NCBI GenBank assembly: GCA_963704565.1 | Contig: OY969917.1 | Span: forward strand, 3,658,001-3,722,000 | DNA from: Rhodoblastus sp963704565 | GTDB lineage: Bacteria > Pseudomonadota > Alphaproteobacteria > Rhizobiales > Beijerinckiaceae | Length of the DNA stretch: 64,000 bases | Direction of reading: 5' to 3' | Shown: piece after piece, positions 42,172 to 50,086 of the stretch | How positions within the stretch are numbered: position 1 is the stretch's first letter | Layout: each line of letters begins with the position of its first letter | The notes under the pieces: generated by a model | What the model was told of the DNA's origin: nothing | Database searches by the model: none | The model's input: only the letters and a program-made list of their open reading frames with translations | Translations under genes and position numbers: made by a program

Positions 42172-42818
42172 TGGCCGCGCATTTCAGGCTTGAAGCCGAG
42201 CTGATCGCGCAAGGCCTCGGGCCGGTCGCCGGGATCGACGAGGTCGGGCGCGGGCCGCTGGCCGGGCCGGTCTGCGTGGCGGCGGTCATTTTGGATCCCG
42301 CCGACCTTCCCGACGGTCTCGACGATTCCAAAAAGCTTTCCGCGCGCCGTCGCGAGGCATTGTTCGAAGAGATTTGCGGGCGCGCGCTGGCGGTTTCGGT
42401 CACGCTCGGCCCGGCGGCGGAAATCGACGCGCTGAACATCCGGGGCGCCACGCTCGCCTGCATGGGCCGCGCCGCGCGCGGTCTCGCCGTCGCGCCGGGT
42501 TTCGCTTTGGTGGACGGGCGCGACCTGCCGGACTTGCCCTGTCCCGGCCGCGCTGTGGTCGGGGGCGACGGATTCAGCCTTTCGATCGCCGCCGCCTCGA
42601 TTGTCGCCAAGACCACCCGCGACCGGCTGATGGCGCGGCTCGACATTTTTCATCCCGGCTATGGATTCAAGGCCCATGCCGGCTATCCGACCGCGACCCA
42701 TCGCGCGGCGCTGAAAAGCTTGGGGCCGTGCCGCGAACACCGCCGCTCCTACAGGCCGGTGCGCGAGGCTTTGGGGCCTGTGGCTGCTTGTCCCGCCGCC
42801 GCGACGGCGGGCGCATAG
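42171..42818 (+). CDS. rnhB: Ribonuclease HII
   Basis: A 215-residue enzyme that removes ribonucleotides and RNA primers from DNA. The acidic catalytic residues are seen in 'GIDEVGRGPLAGPV' (Asp and Glu) and 'DGRDLPDLP'; other family motifs are 'LDDSKKLSARRREAL' and 'AAASIVAKTTRDRLM'. Length is typical. The ATG overlaps the last base of the glycosylase stop, so translation is coupled. Confidence 0.93.
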   Translation: MAAHFRLEAELIAQGLGPVAGIDEVGRGPLAGPVCVAAVILDPADLPDGLDDSKKLSARRREALFEEICGRALAVSVTLGPAAEIDALNIRGATLACMGRAARGLAVAPGFALVDGRDLPDLPCPGRAVVGGDGFSLSIAAASIVAKTTRDRLMARLDIFHPGYGFKAHAGYPTATHRAALKSLGPCREHRRSYRPVREALGPVAACPAAATAGA

Positions 42819-42865
42819 TTAATTTTCCTTCGAAACCAATTGCCAAGCTCAAGAGCTTGTTAAGC

Positions 42866-42879
42866 TTTCCGTACGGAAA
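42866..42879. promoter_or_regulatory. 14-bp palindrome before ccrM, with a nearby GANTC site
   Basis: TTTCCGTACGGAAA (42866-42879) is a perfect palindrome in the 154-bp gap between rnhB and ccrM, and a GAGTC methylation site follows at 42887-42891. The ccrM promoter of Caulobacter also carries GANTC sites, which let methylation state feed back on the gene. The palindrome's binding partner is unknown. Confidence 0.4.
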
Positions 42880-42972
42880 AGAGACAGAGTCCCAACGGGT
42901 TGCTAAACGCGCCCTTTACCCCGCTTCGCTTAACTGGCGCTTGTCAGTCAGTCGCGTTGTGGTTTCGAGTAC

Positions 42973-44172
42973 ATGCGTATCCATCGCGCCGGGGCGACCG
43001 GCCAAAAAGTCCAGAACCTGGTTTCGCGTACTGGACTTAGGCCGGGCCGCCGCCCCGTCGTCGTCGTCGCGCCCAAGACGGAAGACGCGCCGCTCGACCG
43101 GATCGTTTCCGGCGATTGCGTCGAGGCCATGCTCGGCCTGCCCGAATCGAGCGTCGATCTGATCTTCGCCGACCCGCCCTATAATCTTCAGCTCGAAGGC
43201 GGCCTGACCCGCCCGGATCAGAGCGAAGTGGACGCGGTGGACGACGACTGGGACAAATTCGCCTCCTTCGCCGATTACGACCGCTTCACTCAGCGTTGGC
43301 TCGCCGCCGCGCGCCGGGCGATGAAGGACGACGCCACCATTTTCGTCATCGGCTCGTACCATAATATTTTCCGCGTCGGCGCGATCATGCAGGATCTCGG
43401 CTTCTGGATCCTCAACGACATTGTGTGGCGCAAGGCCAATCCGATGCCGAACTTTCGCGGCCGGCGCTTCACCAACGCCCATGAGACCTTGATTTGGGCC
43501 TCGAAAAGCGCAAGCGCGAAAAGCTATACCTTCAATTACGAGGCGCTGAAGGCCGGCAACGAGGACCGCCAGATGCGTTCGGACTGGTTCTTTCCGATCT
43601 GCACCGGGGCCGAGCGCCTGAAGGACGCGGCGGGCCGCAAGACCCACCCCACCCAGAAACCGGAGGCGCTGCTCGCCCGGATCATGATGGCGGCGTCGAA
43701 GCCCGGCGACGTGGTGCTCGATCCGTTTTTCGGCTCTGGCACGACGGGCGCGGTGGCGAAAAAACTCGGCCGCCATTTCATCGGCTGCGAGCGCGATCCG
43801 GCCTATCTCGCCGCCGCGACCGCGCGCATCGCCGCCGTCGAGCCGCTGCCGGAAAGCGCTTTTTCAACGCCGCTCGCCAAAAGGCAGGAAAAGCGCGTCG
43901 CCTTCGCCAGCCTGATCGAGGCGGGCATGATCGCGCCCGGCGCCGAGCTTTTCGACGAAAAACGCCGCTCGACCGCCATCGCCCGCGCCGACGGCGCCAT
44001 TGCGCTCGGCGACATCGTCGGCTCGATCCACAAGATCGGCGCCTTGGCGCAAGGGTTGCCCGCCTGCAACGGCTGGACTTTTTGGCGCACGATGCAAGAC
44101 GGCGCGGAAATCAGCATCGACGAGCTGCGCGGGGAATTCCGCGCGCGAGCCGGCGAGGCGGAGGCGGGGTGA
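42973..44172 (+). CDS. ccrM: Cell-cycle DNA adenine methyltransferase CcrM (GANTC)
   Basis: A 399-residue beta-class N6-adenine methylase. The order DPPYNLQLEGG (motif IV, about 67), then 'THPTQKPEALLARI', then 'DPFFGSGTTGAVAKKLGR' with 'FIGCERDP' (motifs X/I), and a C-terminal 'RAD...I...GSIHKIGA' RAMA-like DNA-binding domain, are those of CcrM. There is no restriction gene alongside, so it is a regulatory methylase. An N-terminal basic extension of about 35 residues makes it longer than many family members, and a later start cannot be excluded. Confidence 0.92.
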   Translation: MRIHRAGATGQKVQNLVSRTGLRPGRRPVVVVAPKTEDAPLDRIVSGDCVEAMLGLPESSVDLIFADPPYNLQLEGGLTRPDQSEVDAVDDDWDKFASFADYDRFTQRWLAAARRAMKDDATIFVIGSYHNIFRVGAIMQDLGFWILNDIVWRKANPMPNFRGRRFTNAHETLIWASKSASAKSYTFNYEALKAGNEDRQMRSDWFFPICTGAERLKDAAGRKTHPTQKPEALLARIMMAASKPGDVVLDPFFGSGTTGAVAKKLGRHFIGCERDPAYLAAATARIAAVEPLPESAFSTPLAKRQEKRVAFASLIEAGMIAPGAELFDEKRRSTAIARADGAIALGDIVGSIHKIGALAQGLPACNGWTFWRTMQDGAEISIDELRGEFRARAGEAEAG

Positions 44173-44327
44173 GCGCGGCGGCGCGTCGCCCTCACGCCAT
44201 GCGCCATTCATAACGGCGGTTGACAATCCCGCCCATCGCGCCCCATTGATTCTTGCCTCGCGCCCCGCCATTTTAGGCCGCATGAAATAGTCGCGCTTTT
44301 CTCCGCGCGAAAATCGAGGATCGTCAA

Positions 44328-44735
44328 CTGACCAGCAAAAAGAAGACAGGCGCGGAGCCGGCGCCGGCGCGGGGAATCGACCCGGCGCGCGCCAACCCGC
44401 ATATGCAGGCCGTGCTCACGGCGCTCGACGATCTCAAGGCCGAGGAGGTCGCCGTGATCGATCTCGCCGGCAAGACCTCGATCGCCGACTGGATGGTCAT
44501 CGCCACCGGGCGTTCGACCACTCAGGTCGGCGCCTTGGCCGACAGGGCGGTCAAGGCGCTGAAAGAAAGCGGCGCGGCGACGCCCGCGGTCGAGGGCCTG
44601 CCCGCCTGCGACTGGGTGCTGATCGACGCGGGCGACCTCATCGTCCATCTGTTCCGGCCCGAAGTGCGGGCCTTCTACAATCTCGAAAAGATGTGGGGCG
44701 TGGATCGCCCGGCCGAGAAACGGGCCGAGGCTTGA
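44328..44735 (+). CDS. rsfS: Ribosome silencing factor RsfS, possible CTG start
   Basis: A RsfS/Iojap protein that binds ribosomal protein uL14 and blocks subunit joining in slow growth. The domain shows 'LKAEEVAVIDLAGKTSIADWMVIATGRSTTQVGALAD', 'DWVLIDAGDLIVHLF' and 'REFYNLEKMWG'-like 'RAFYNLEKMWG'. The first ATG (44403) starts very close to the domain. Upstream the frame stays open and a CTG at 44328 has GAGGA seven bases before it, adding a basic 25-residue leader as in several relatives. Either start is possible. It is followed 13 bases later by rlmH, a conserved pair. Confidence 0.88.
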   Translation: MTSKKKTGAEPAPARGIDPARANPHMQAVLTALDDLKAEEVAVIDLAGKTSIADWMVIATGRSTTQVGALADRAVKALKESGAATPAVEGLPACDWVLIDAGDLIVHLFRPEVRAFYNLEKMWGVDRPAEKRAEA

Positions 44736-44748
44736 GTTTTCGGCGGCG

Positions 44749-45231
44749 ATGAAACTGCTGCTCGCCAGCGTCGGGCGGCTCAAAAGCGGCCCGGAGCGCG
44801 AACTGGTCGCGCGCTACGCCGAGCGCTGCGTCGCGGGCGGACGGAAAATCGGCTTCGGCGGCTTCGAGGCGCGCGAGATCGACGAATCGCGCGCCCGCCG
44901 GCCGGAAGACCGCAAGGCCGAGGAGGCGGCGGCGCTCGCCGCGCTGATTCCGCCGGGGGCGCGCAAAATCTGCCTCGACGAGCGCGGGCGCAACCTGACC
45001 AGCGCGGATTTCGCCCGAAAACTGGGCGAATGGCGCGACGCCGGCGCGCCGGCCTGCGCCCTGGTGATCGGCGGGCCGGACGGGCTCGATCCCGCCTTCC
45101 GCGACAAGGCCGACCTGACCCTGGCGTTCGGCGCCATGACCTGGCCTCACCAAATTGTGCGCGCTTTGGCGGCCGAACAGCTCTTTCGCGCATTGACCAT
45201 CCTCGCCGGCCATCCCTATCATCGCGCGTGA
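44749..45231 (+). CDS. rlmH: 23S rRNA pseudouridine1915 methyltransferase RlmH
   Basis: A 160-residue SPOUT-class methyltransferase that methylates N3 of pseudouridine 1915 in helix 69 of 23S rRNA. Family features are 'CLDERGRNLTSADFA', the knot region 'LVIGGPDGLD', 'LAFGAMTWPHQIVRALAAEQLFRA' and the terminal 'GHPYHRA'. Length is typical, and the ATG directly follows rsfS. Confidence 0.94.
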   Translation: MKLLLASVGRLKSGPERELVARYAERCVAGGRKIGFGGFEAREIDESRARRPEDRKAEEAAALAALIPPGARKICLDERGRNLTSADFARKLGEWRDAGAPACALVIGGPDGLDPAFRDKADLTLAFGAMTWPHQIVRALAAEQLFRALTILAGHPYHRA

Positions 45232-45269
45232 GAAGCCGTTCGAACGGCAAACGCCAAAGGCCTGACCTG

Positions 45270-45294
45270 AACCTGAAATGGCAGGTTCTTTTGG
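45270..45294 (+). terminator. Weak hairpin with T-tract after rlmH
   Basis: AACCTG (45270-45275) pairs with CAGGTT (45282-45287) around AAATGG, followed by CTTTTGGGG. The stem is only six pairs and the T-tract short, so it is at best a weak terminator for rsfS-rlmH. Confidence 0.4.
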
Positions 45295-45333
45295 GGACAT
45301 AACAAAAAATCGGTCCCGGAGCGCGCCCATCGC

Positions 45334-46683
45334 ATGATCGCCGACGAAAGCTTCGAACTTGCCCCCTGCGGGCTGGCTGTTGTTGCGCCGGATGGCGCCT
45401 TTGTGCGGGCCAACCGCGCCTTTCGCCGCTGGACCGGCCTCGCCGCGCCCGGCCCGGGCGAAACCCGGCGTTTCGCCGATCTGATCGACGGCGACGGCGC
45501 GGGTTTTTTCGCCGAGCTTTCGGCGACGCTGGCCCGCGCGCCGGAGCTTGACGAGGTTTTCGTCCTGTTGCGCGGCGAATCGGCCGCAATTTTCCCGGCC
45601 TATGTGAATTTTGCCTTGCGGCGCGACGAATTGGGCGCGCCGGCCGCGATCCATCTGTCCGTGACGCGCGGCGAAAGCCGCGCCTTGCACGAGGCCGAGC
45701 TTGAGCGCGGCAAGAGGGCGGCGGAACAATTGGCCGCCATCGTCGCCACCTCGTCCGACGCCATCGTCAGCATCGATCCCCGAGGCCGGGTGCTCAACGC
45801 CAATCGGGCCTTCAGCGAGATTTTTCAATATGAGCCGGCGGAAATCGCCGGCGCCAGTTTCGCCGATCTGGTCGTGCCGGAGGAATGTCGCGCCGATTAT
45901 GAAAGCAAGCTCGCCGCCGTCGCCTTCGGCCCCGGCAAGGCGCAGGTGGTGCGGCGCCGGCGCAAGGACGGGACGCTGCTCGATTTCTCCATCTCGACCG
46001 CGCCGATCCGCGCCGACAAGGGCGAAGTCGCGGCGATCTCGATGATCTATCGCGACATCGCGCCGCTGACACGGGCCGCCGAACATATCGAATTCCTGCT
46101 GCGCGAGGTCAATCACCGCTCGAAAAACCTGCTCGCCGTGGTCCATGCCGTGGCGCGGCAGACGGCGCGGCTTTCCCCGTCGCCCGAGGACTTCATCGAC
46201 AGTTTCATGGCGCGGCTTGCGGCGATCGGAAACAGCCACGATCTTCTGGTGTCGCGCGACTGGCGCGGGGTGCGCATCGCCGATCTCGCCCACAACCAGT
46301 TCCGCCTGCTCGACCTTGAGGCCCGCGAGCGGATCGAGGTTTCGGGCGATTTTCTGGAGGTCAATCCGCGCGCGGCGGAATCCTATGGCCTGGCGCTGCA
46401 CGAACTGTCGATCAATGCGGTCCGGCATGGCGCGCTGTCGGCGCCGGACGGCAAGGTCGCTCTTTCCTTCCGGCTCGACCGCGAAAGCAAGTTCTACACC
46501 CTGACCTGGCGCGAGAGCGGCGGCCCGGCGGTGACGGAGCCCGAGCGTTCGGGCTTCGGCGGGACGGTGCTGACCCGCATGGCCCCGCTCGCCATCCAGG
46601 GCGAAGGCCGGCTCGACTTCACCCCCGAAGGCCTGCGCTACCGCCTCTCGGCCCCGGTCGCCGAAATCGCGATGGATGGATAA
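45334..46683 (+). CDS. HWE-family sensor histidine kinase with PAS domains
   Basis: A 449-residue soluble kinase. Two PAS-like domains (about 10-115 and 130-245, the second with 'SDAIVSIDPRGRVLNANRAFSEIF') precede an HWE kinase domain: phospho-acceptor His261 in 'REVNHRSKNLLAVVHAV', the N-box 'LHELSINAVRHGAL' and the 'WRESGGP' motif that names the class. HWE kinases in alphaproteobacteria often act in general stress or light responses. There is no response-regulator gene adjacent, so the partner is unknown. A copy of its last codons survives at 48746-48844. Confidence 0.88.
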   Translation: MIADESFELAPCGLAVVAPDGAFVRANRAFRRWTGLAAPGPGETRRFADLIDGDGAGFFAELSATLARAPELDEVFVLLRGESAAIFPAYVNFALRRDELGAPAAIHLSVTRGESRALHEAELERGKRAAEQLAAIVATSSDAIVSIDPRGRVLNANRAFSEIFQYEPAEIAGASFADLVVPEECRADYESKLAAVAFGPGKAQVVRRRRKDGTLLDFSISTAPIRADKGEVAAISMIYRDIAPLTRAAEHIEFLLREVNHRSKNLLAVVHAVARQTARLSPSPEDFIDSFMARLAAIGNSHDLLVSRDWRGVRIADLAHNQFRLLDLEARERIEVSGDFLEVNPRAAESYGLALHELSINAVRHGALSAPDGKVALSFRLDRESKFYTLTWRESGGPAVTEPERSGFGGTVLTRMAPLAIQGEGRLDFTPEGLRYRLSAPVAEIAMDG

Positions 46684-46689
46684 AAAAAA

Positions 46690-46712
46690 CCGGCCGCGTC
46701 GATCGCGGCCGG
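46690..46712 (-). terminator. Intrinsic terminator of the PEP-CTERM gene
   Basis: On the minus strand a nine-pair stem CCGGCCGCG/CGCGGCCGG with a five-base loop is followed by eight T residues (46682-46689 on the plus strand are A). It lies 25 bases after the stop of the minus-strand exoprotein gene, a classic rho-independent terminator. The convergent kinase gene ends at the same place. Confidence 0.88.
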
Positions 46713-46736
46713 CGAATGTTCTAAAGGGTTGCGCCG

Positions 46737-48305
46737 TCAGGCGATCGCATCTTCCCGCCGCGCGCGGCGATAGCCGGCGAGGCCGAGGCCGCCGAAGCCG
46801 AGGAGCATCATCGCCCAGGTCGACAGCTCGGGGACTGCGTATGCGACGCCGCCGTAGCGCAGGCCGACTTGAGCTTGATCGAAGACCGAGAACGACTCGT
46901 TCGTCGGCAGAGTCATGGCGCCAAGCGCGTCGGTGATCTCGACGATCTGGTTCGGATCGGCGCCGTTGTCGCCCGAACCGCTGGTCGTCGAGGTTGTGGC
47001 CCAGAGAGTGATGTCGCCGTTTCCGTCGATCCGGCCCGTCAGATTACGCAGGCCGGTGACGGTTTCCTGGTAGTCCCAGCCGGAGACGTTGTAGGTGTCG
47101 CCGATCAAGTTGCTTTGCAGCGTATAGTCGAGATGCCACGTTCCGTTGACGTCCGACCACTTTTCGAGGCCGGCGTTGGCGGATGCGTCGGTGGCGTTGC
47201 CGGTGCCTTCATCGGCCACATAGAGCGTGTTCGCATTGGCGAAAAACAGACCGAACGGGGTGAAGTTCGCCCCTGTCTGCTTGGCGGAATCGGTCGGGAA
47301 GCCCGGCAGGACCGAGATCGTCGCGCTATTCGCGGTCGCCGCGGTCGGGAGTTGGCCGTTCGGATTGCTGACCGTATAGACCGTGTCGATGCCGTTGCCG
47401 CCGCTGCCCTTGGTGAAATAAATATTGCCGTCGTAGTAGGTTATGCCACGGTAATTGTTGGTCTTACCCGCCTTGTCCTTGGAGTAGTCTTGGTAAGTTG
47501 GATAGGTGTTGAAGGTCTTGTCGATCATCTTCGAGTTTTGCGTCGAACCCGGCGTCACGACCTCCAGGCCGGTTGTCGTGGTGAGCTGCGACGCCGTGGT
47601 CGTGCCGCTGTTGGAATTGCCGACCGTATAATAGAGGCCGTTCGGCGCCAGCACCGCCGCGCGATTGTTGTCGCCGCCATAGGCGAGGGTCGGGGTGGTG
47701 GTATAGGCGCCGTTGGCGCTGACCGCGACGACCGACCGATTGAAAGCAAAATCGGTGTACGTTCCCTTGTAGAATTGCGAGGCGACGTTGGTCGTGTCGA
47801 TATAGGACGTGCTGTCGGCGTTCGACACATCGAGCATGCCGGCGGCAAGGGTCGGATAACCCGCGCCGCCGGGCGTATAGCCCATGAAGGTCGCGACCGG
47901 GCCATTGGCGGTCTGCGTGATGCTGAGCCCCAACTCCGACTTCGAACTGAAGCTGGTGACGACCTGACTCGTATTCAGCGTTTCGCTGGCGAGGGTCGAA
48001 GCGTTCGACGCGTTCAGGTCCAGCAGCGTGAGCGGCGAGGTGACGCCAAACTGCCCATCGACCGACGAGTTGTTCCAGACCGAGTTGATGTTTCCGTTCG
48101 AATTCGCCGTGCCGCCCGGAATCTGGGTCGTGTTGGCGACAAGACCGGCGACCTGGCCAATGTCCTCATAGTTTGTCGTCGTGACGAGCAGCGAGTCGCC
48201 GTTGATGAGATTGCCGGCTTGGGCCTGGTTGGCCACGGAAAGCGCCACCGCGCTACAGCCGGCGATCAACGCCGCGCGTCGCGCGGAGATCGAATGAATT
48301 GACAT
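46737..48305 (-). CDS. PEP-CTERM sorted exoprotein
   Basis: A 522-residue exported protein with a signal peptide ('LIAGCSAVALSVANQAQAG') and a C-terminal sorting signal 'VPELSTWAMMLLGFGGLGLAGYRRARRE': Val-Pro-Glu, a membrane helix and an Arg-rich tail, recognised by exosortase. The body is rich in Ser, Thr, Asn and Gly, with a few regular 'Y.GGDNN', 'YYDGNIYF' beta-propeller-like strands. Such proteins are linked to exopolysaccharide or biofilm. No exosortase gene is in the window. GGAGG before the ATG at 48305 sets the start; a good terminator follows the gene. Confidence 0.85.
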   Translation of the reverse strand: MSIHSISARRAALIAGCSAVALSVANQAQAGNLINGDSLLVTTTNYEDIGQVAGLVANTTQIPGGTANSNGNINSVWNNSSVDGQFGVTSPLTLLDLNASNASTLASETLNTSQVVTSFSSKSELGLSITQTANGPVATFMGYTPGGAGYPTLAAGMLDVSNADSTSYIDTTNVASQFYKGTYTDFAFNRSVVAVSANGAYTTTPTLAYGGDNNRAAVLAPNGLYYTVGNSNSGTTTASQLTTTTGLEVVTPGSTQNSKMIDKTFNTYPTYQDYSKDKAGKTNNYRGITYYDGNIYFTKGSGGNGIDTVYTVSNPNGQLPTAATANSATISVLPGFPTDSAKQTGANFTPFGLFFANANTLYVADEGTGNATDASANAGLEKWSDVNGTWHLDYTLQSNLIGDTYNVSGWDYQETVTGLRNLTGRIDGNGDITLWATTSTTSGSGDNGADPNQIVEITDALGAMTLPTNESFSVFDQAQVGLRYGGVAYAVPELSTWAMMLLGFGGLGLAGYRRARREDAIA

Positions 48306-48610
48306 GGGATTCGCCTCCGAAAGTCCCGTGAAGTTTACGTAGGTCACGGTAAATCGGCTCGATGACACTTTTGTCACCAAATAGTCGGAGGGCGCGATTT
48401 CGACCGGCTGCCGAAGCTCGAGGTCAGGCGATTGATAAACTTAGGCTTTCCGCCACAGTGAGACCATTTTGGCGCGACCGAAGGATGTCGCGCCGAATTG
48501 TTGCTCACGCTTGCAAACGCTCGTTCTCCAGAGAACAGATGTGAACCATGTTCCTTTTTTCATGCGCGAACGCGCGTTTTGCGGCGTTTCGCGGAATTCT
48601 CCGGTCACCG

Positions 48611-48659
48611 CCCCATTGCCGGCGCACATTGCTTCTTTAAGCTGACGCGGAACAATTCG
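48611..48659. repeat. 49-bp element, copy 1
   Basis: CCCCATTGCCGGCGCA...CTTCTTTAAGCTGACG...ACAATTCG matches the stretch at 50026-50074 at 42 of 49 positions by eye. The second copy lies just upstream of the envC-like gene. It is not part of either palindromic family in this window. Its function is unknown; a promoter or leader duplication is possible. Confidence 0.6.
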
Positions 48660-48745
48660 GTGAAACGGGCGGCGACCGCGCCGGATGTTCGAGCTTCGGC
48701 CGAACCGCCCCGCCCCGCCTGGCTTCACTTGCGACAAAGGGCAAG

Positions 48746-48844
48746 AGCCGCCTCGACTTCACCCCCGAAGGCCTGCGCTATCGCCTTTCGGCGCCGGTCG
48801 CCGAAAACCTGATGGGGCAGGCCGCCAACTGTCGAATTGATTGA
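48746..48844 (+). pseudogene. Remnant of the 3' end of an HWE histidine kinase gene
   Basis: In frame from 48746 the sequence reads 'SRLDFTPEGLRYRLSAPVAE', nearly the same as the last residues of the kinase that ends at 46683, then diverges and stops at 48842-48844. The DNA is also close to 46607-46670. No start or kinase body precedes it, so this is a duplicated or left-over gene end, 2.1 kb from the intact copy. Confidence 0.75.
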
Positions 48845-48874
48845 GGCCCCGTTGACCATTCCGTTTCGTCATCG

Positions 48875-49243
48875 TCACGGGGGATTGGTTCGATCGTTGT
48901 AAATATTCACGAAGCGGCGGTCCTCAATGTCGAAGTAATAGACCCCAGCAAATTCGTCGATGTTGGGAATTCTAATCGCGACAGCGTACCGATCCGTTTT
49001 GAGCAACGTTTCGTCTGTCAGTTGCGATTTTTCGAGCGCGCCGAGCACCAATCTCGGGCCGGTTTGTTCGATAAGATTTCCTTTGTCATCGTATCGCGCG
49101 GTGGCGACTGGCATGCCTATTAAAGGTATCATTTTTTGAACTGGGAAACCTGCATTTTCCAAACTTTTCATAAATACGTCAATGTAATTCACGGCGCGTT
49201 GTGTGATTCCAGCTATAATGATTTTAGGTGTAGCATCTTTCAT
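48875..49243 (-). CDS. Uncharacterised small protein in an AT-richer patch
   Basis: A 122-residue soluble protein ('KIIIAGITQRAVNYIDVFMKSLENAGFPVQKM', later 'YAVAIRIPNIDEFAGVYYFDIEDRRFVNIY'). It has no cysteine, no signal peptide and no recognised family. Base composition is noticeably lower in GC than its neighbours, and the ribosome site is weak, both signs of acquired DNA. With the next gene it forms a pair in the same orientation separated by 46 bases. Confidence 0.55.
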   Translation of the reverse strand: MKDATPKIIIAGITQRAVNYIDVFMKSLENAGFPVQKMIPLIGMPVATARYDDKGNLIEQTGPRLVLGALEKSQLTDETLLKTDRYAVAIRIPNIDEFAGVYYFDIEDRRFVNIYNDRTNPP

Positions 49244-49289
49244 GTGTTGTGCTCGTTAGTTAAGTATGACATACAAAGGTTCCAATACG

Positions 49290-49925
49290 TCATGGAGTGT
49301 CGAGTGCAGGGCAATTCGTGTTTCCATACCAAGTGGTGACAAATGATTGCTTATTGGCGCAGTTATAGTAACAGTTGGTGTGTGGTGTTCCGTCTATCGT
49401 CAGTGGGATCGCCGCGGTCAATGCGCAGAAGTTGTCGTTGGCGGGGAAAAAGCCCTGGATGACGGCTGCGACCAACGAGGGCGGCGCCGCGCCATCCTTC
49501 GGGCGAAACTTCCCGCCCAAGCCGCCTTCGGTTCCCTTCGGCCAGGCAGGATATTGCGGATCGTCGGGCGCGGCCTTGAGCAGCGCTTCCGCCCGATCGG
49601 CGCGGCGCGCCTCTTCTTCGGTCAATGTGGGCAATTGGAGATATTGCGTGGCGAAAATCGCCTGAGCGCGTTCGCCTGCGTTCATGGCGCGGGTCACGCT
49701 TCCTAGCCTGGACACAAGACCAGAACAATTTACCGGTCGTCCGGCGACAAAGCTGAAAACCCGGTTCAGCTCCTCGACTGGCCGCGGAGCGAAGTTCGCG
49801 CCAGTCTTTATCAATAGCCTGATCGGCCCGACAGAGGGGCCATTTTCGCCGCAACTTGCCTGATGGCGATCAAGTCTCGGCGCAAGGCGACGAATCCGTC
49901 CGGTTGGAGATATGGCCTCTCTCAT
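49290..49925 (-). CDS. Uncharacterised protein, possible effector or toxin-like
   Basis: A 211-residue protein with a motif 'AWPKGTEGGLGGKFRPKDG' (about 134-152), several cysteines ('ASCGENG', 'PVNCSGL', 'DNFCALT', 'TNCYYNCANK', 'TNCPAL') and a helical middle ('ERAQAIFATQYLQLPTLTEEEARRADRAEALLK'). I do not recognise the family. Its first half is GC-rich and its last part AT-rich, as if joined. A pairing with the downstream 122-residue gene as toxin and immunity protein is a guess from layout. AAGGA before the ATG at 49925. Confidence 0.55.
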   Translation of the reverse strand: MREAISPTGRIRRLAPRLDRHQASCGENGPSVGPIRLLIKTGANFAPRPVEELNRVFSFVAGRPVNCSGLVSRLGSVTRAMNAGERAQAIFATQYLQLPTLTEEEARRADRAEALLKAAPDDPQYPAWPKGTEGGLGGKFRPKDGAAPPSLVAAVIQGFFPANDNFCALTAAIPLTIDGTPHTNCYYNCANKQSFVTTWYGNTNCPALDTP

Positions 49926-50025
49926 TCGATTTCCTTCATATTTTTCAGGCCAATATAAGAACATAAAAAGAACAAATGTCAAGACCTCGGTCGAATTTCG
50001 AGGGACCGGCGATGCGGCGCTCTTT

Positions 50026-50074
50026 CCCCATTGCCGGCGCAAATCCCTTCTTTAAGCTGACGTTCGACAATTCG
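50026..50074. repeat. 49-bp element, copy 2, before the envC-like gene
   Basis: Close relative of the element at 48611-48659. It ends 12 bases before the ATG of the frameshifted envC-like gene, so it may be the authentic leader of that gene and the other copy a duplicate. Confidence 0.6.
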
Positions 50075-50086
50075 ACGGCAGGCGGA

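Larger units (their letters stand above)
48306..48874. other. Gene-free stretch with remnants and repeats
   Basis: This 569-bp gap includes the upstream region of the exoprotein gene, an inverted repeat GGCGCGAC/GTCGCGCC (48471-48478 and 48487-48494), a 49-bp element shared with 50026-50074, and a remnant of the histidine-kinase 3' end. I see no intact gene. Confidence 0.6.

Noticed and set aside
42973..44172. Restriction-modification system
   Set aside because: The methylase has the CcrM layout and no endonuclease gene is adjacent, so it is an orphan regulatory methylase.
48498..48812. A 104-codon plus-strand frame over the repeat and kinase remnant
   Set aside because: It crosses the 49-bp repeat and reads the kinase remnant in the wrong frame; no ribosome site.
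48875..50074. Insertion sequence or prophage fragment
   Set aside because: No transposase, integrase or phage gene was found; the short direct repeats are reported as they are.
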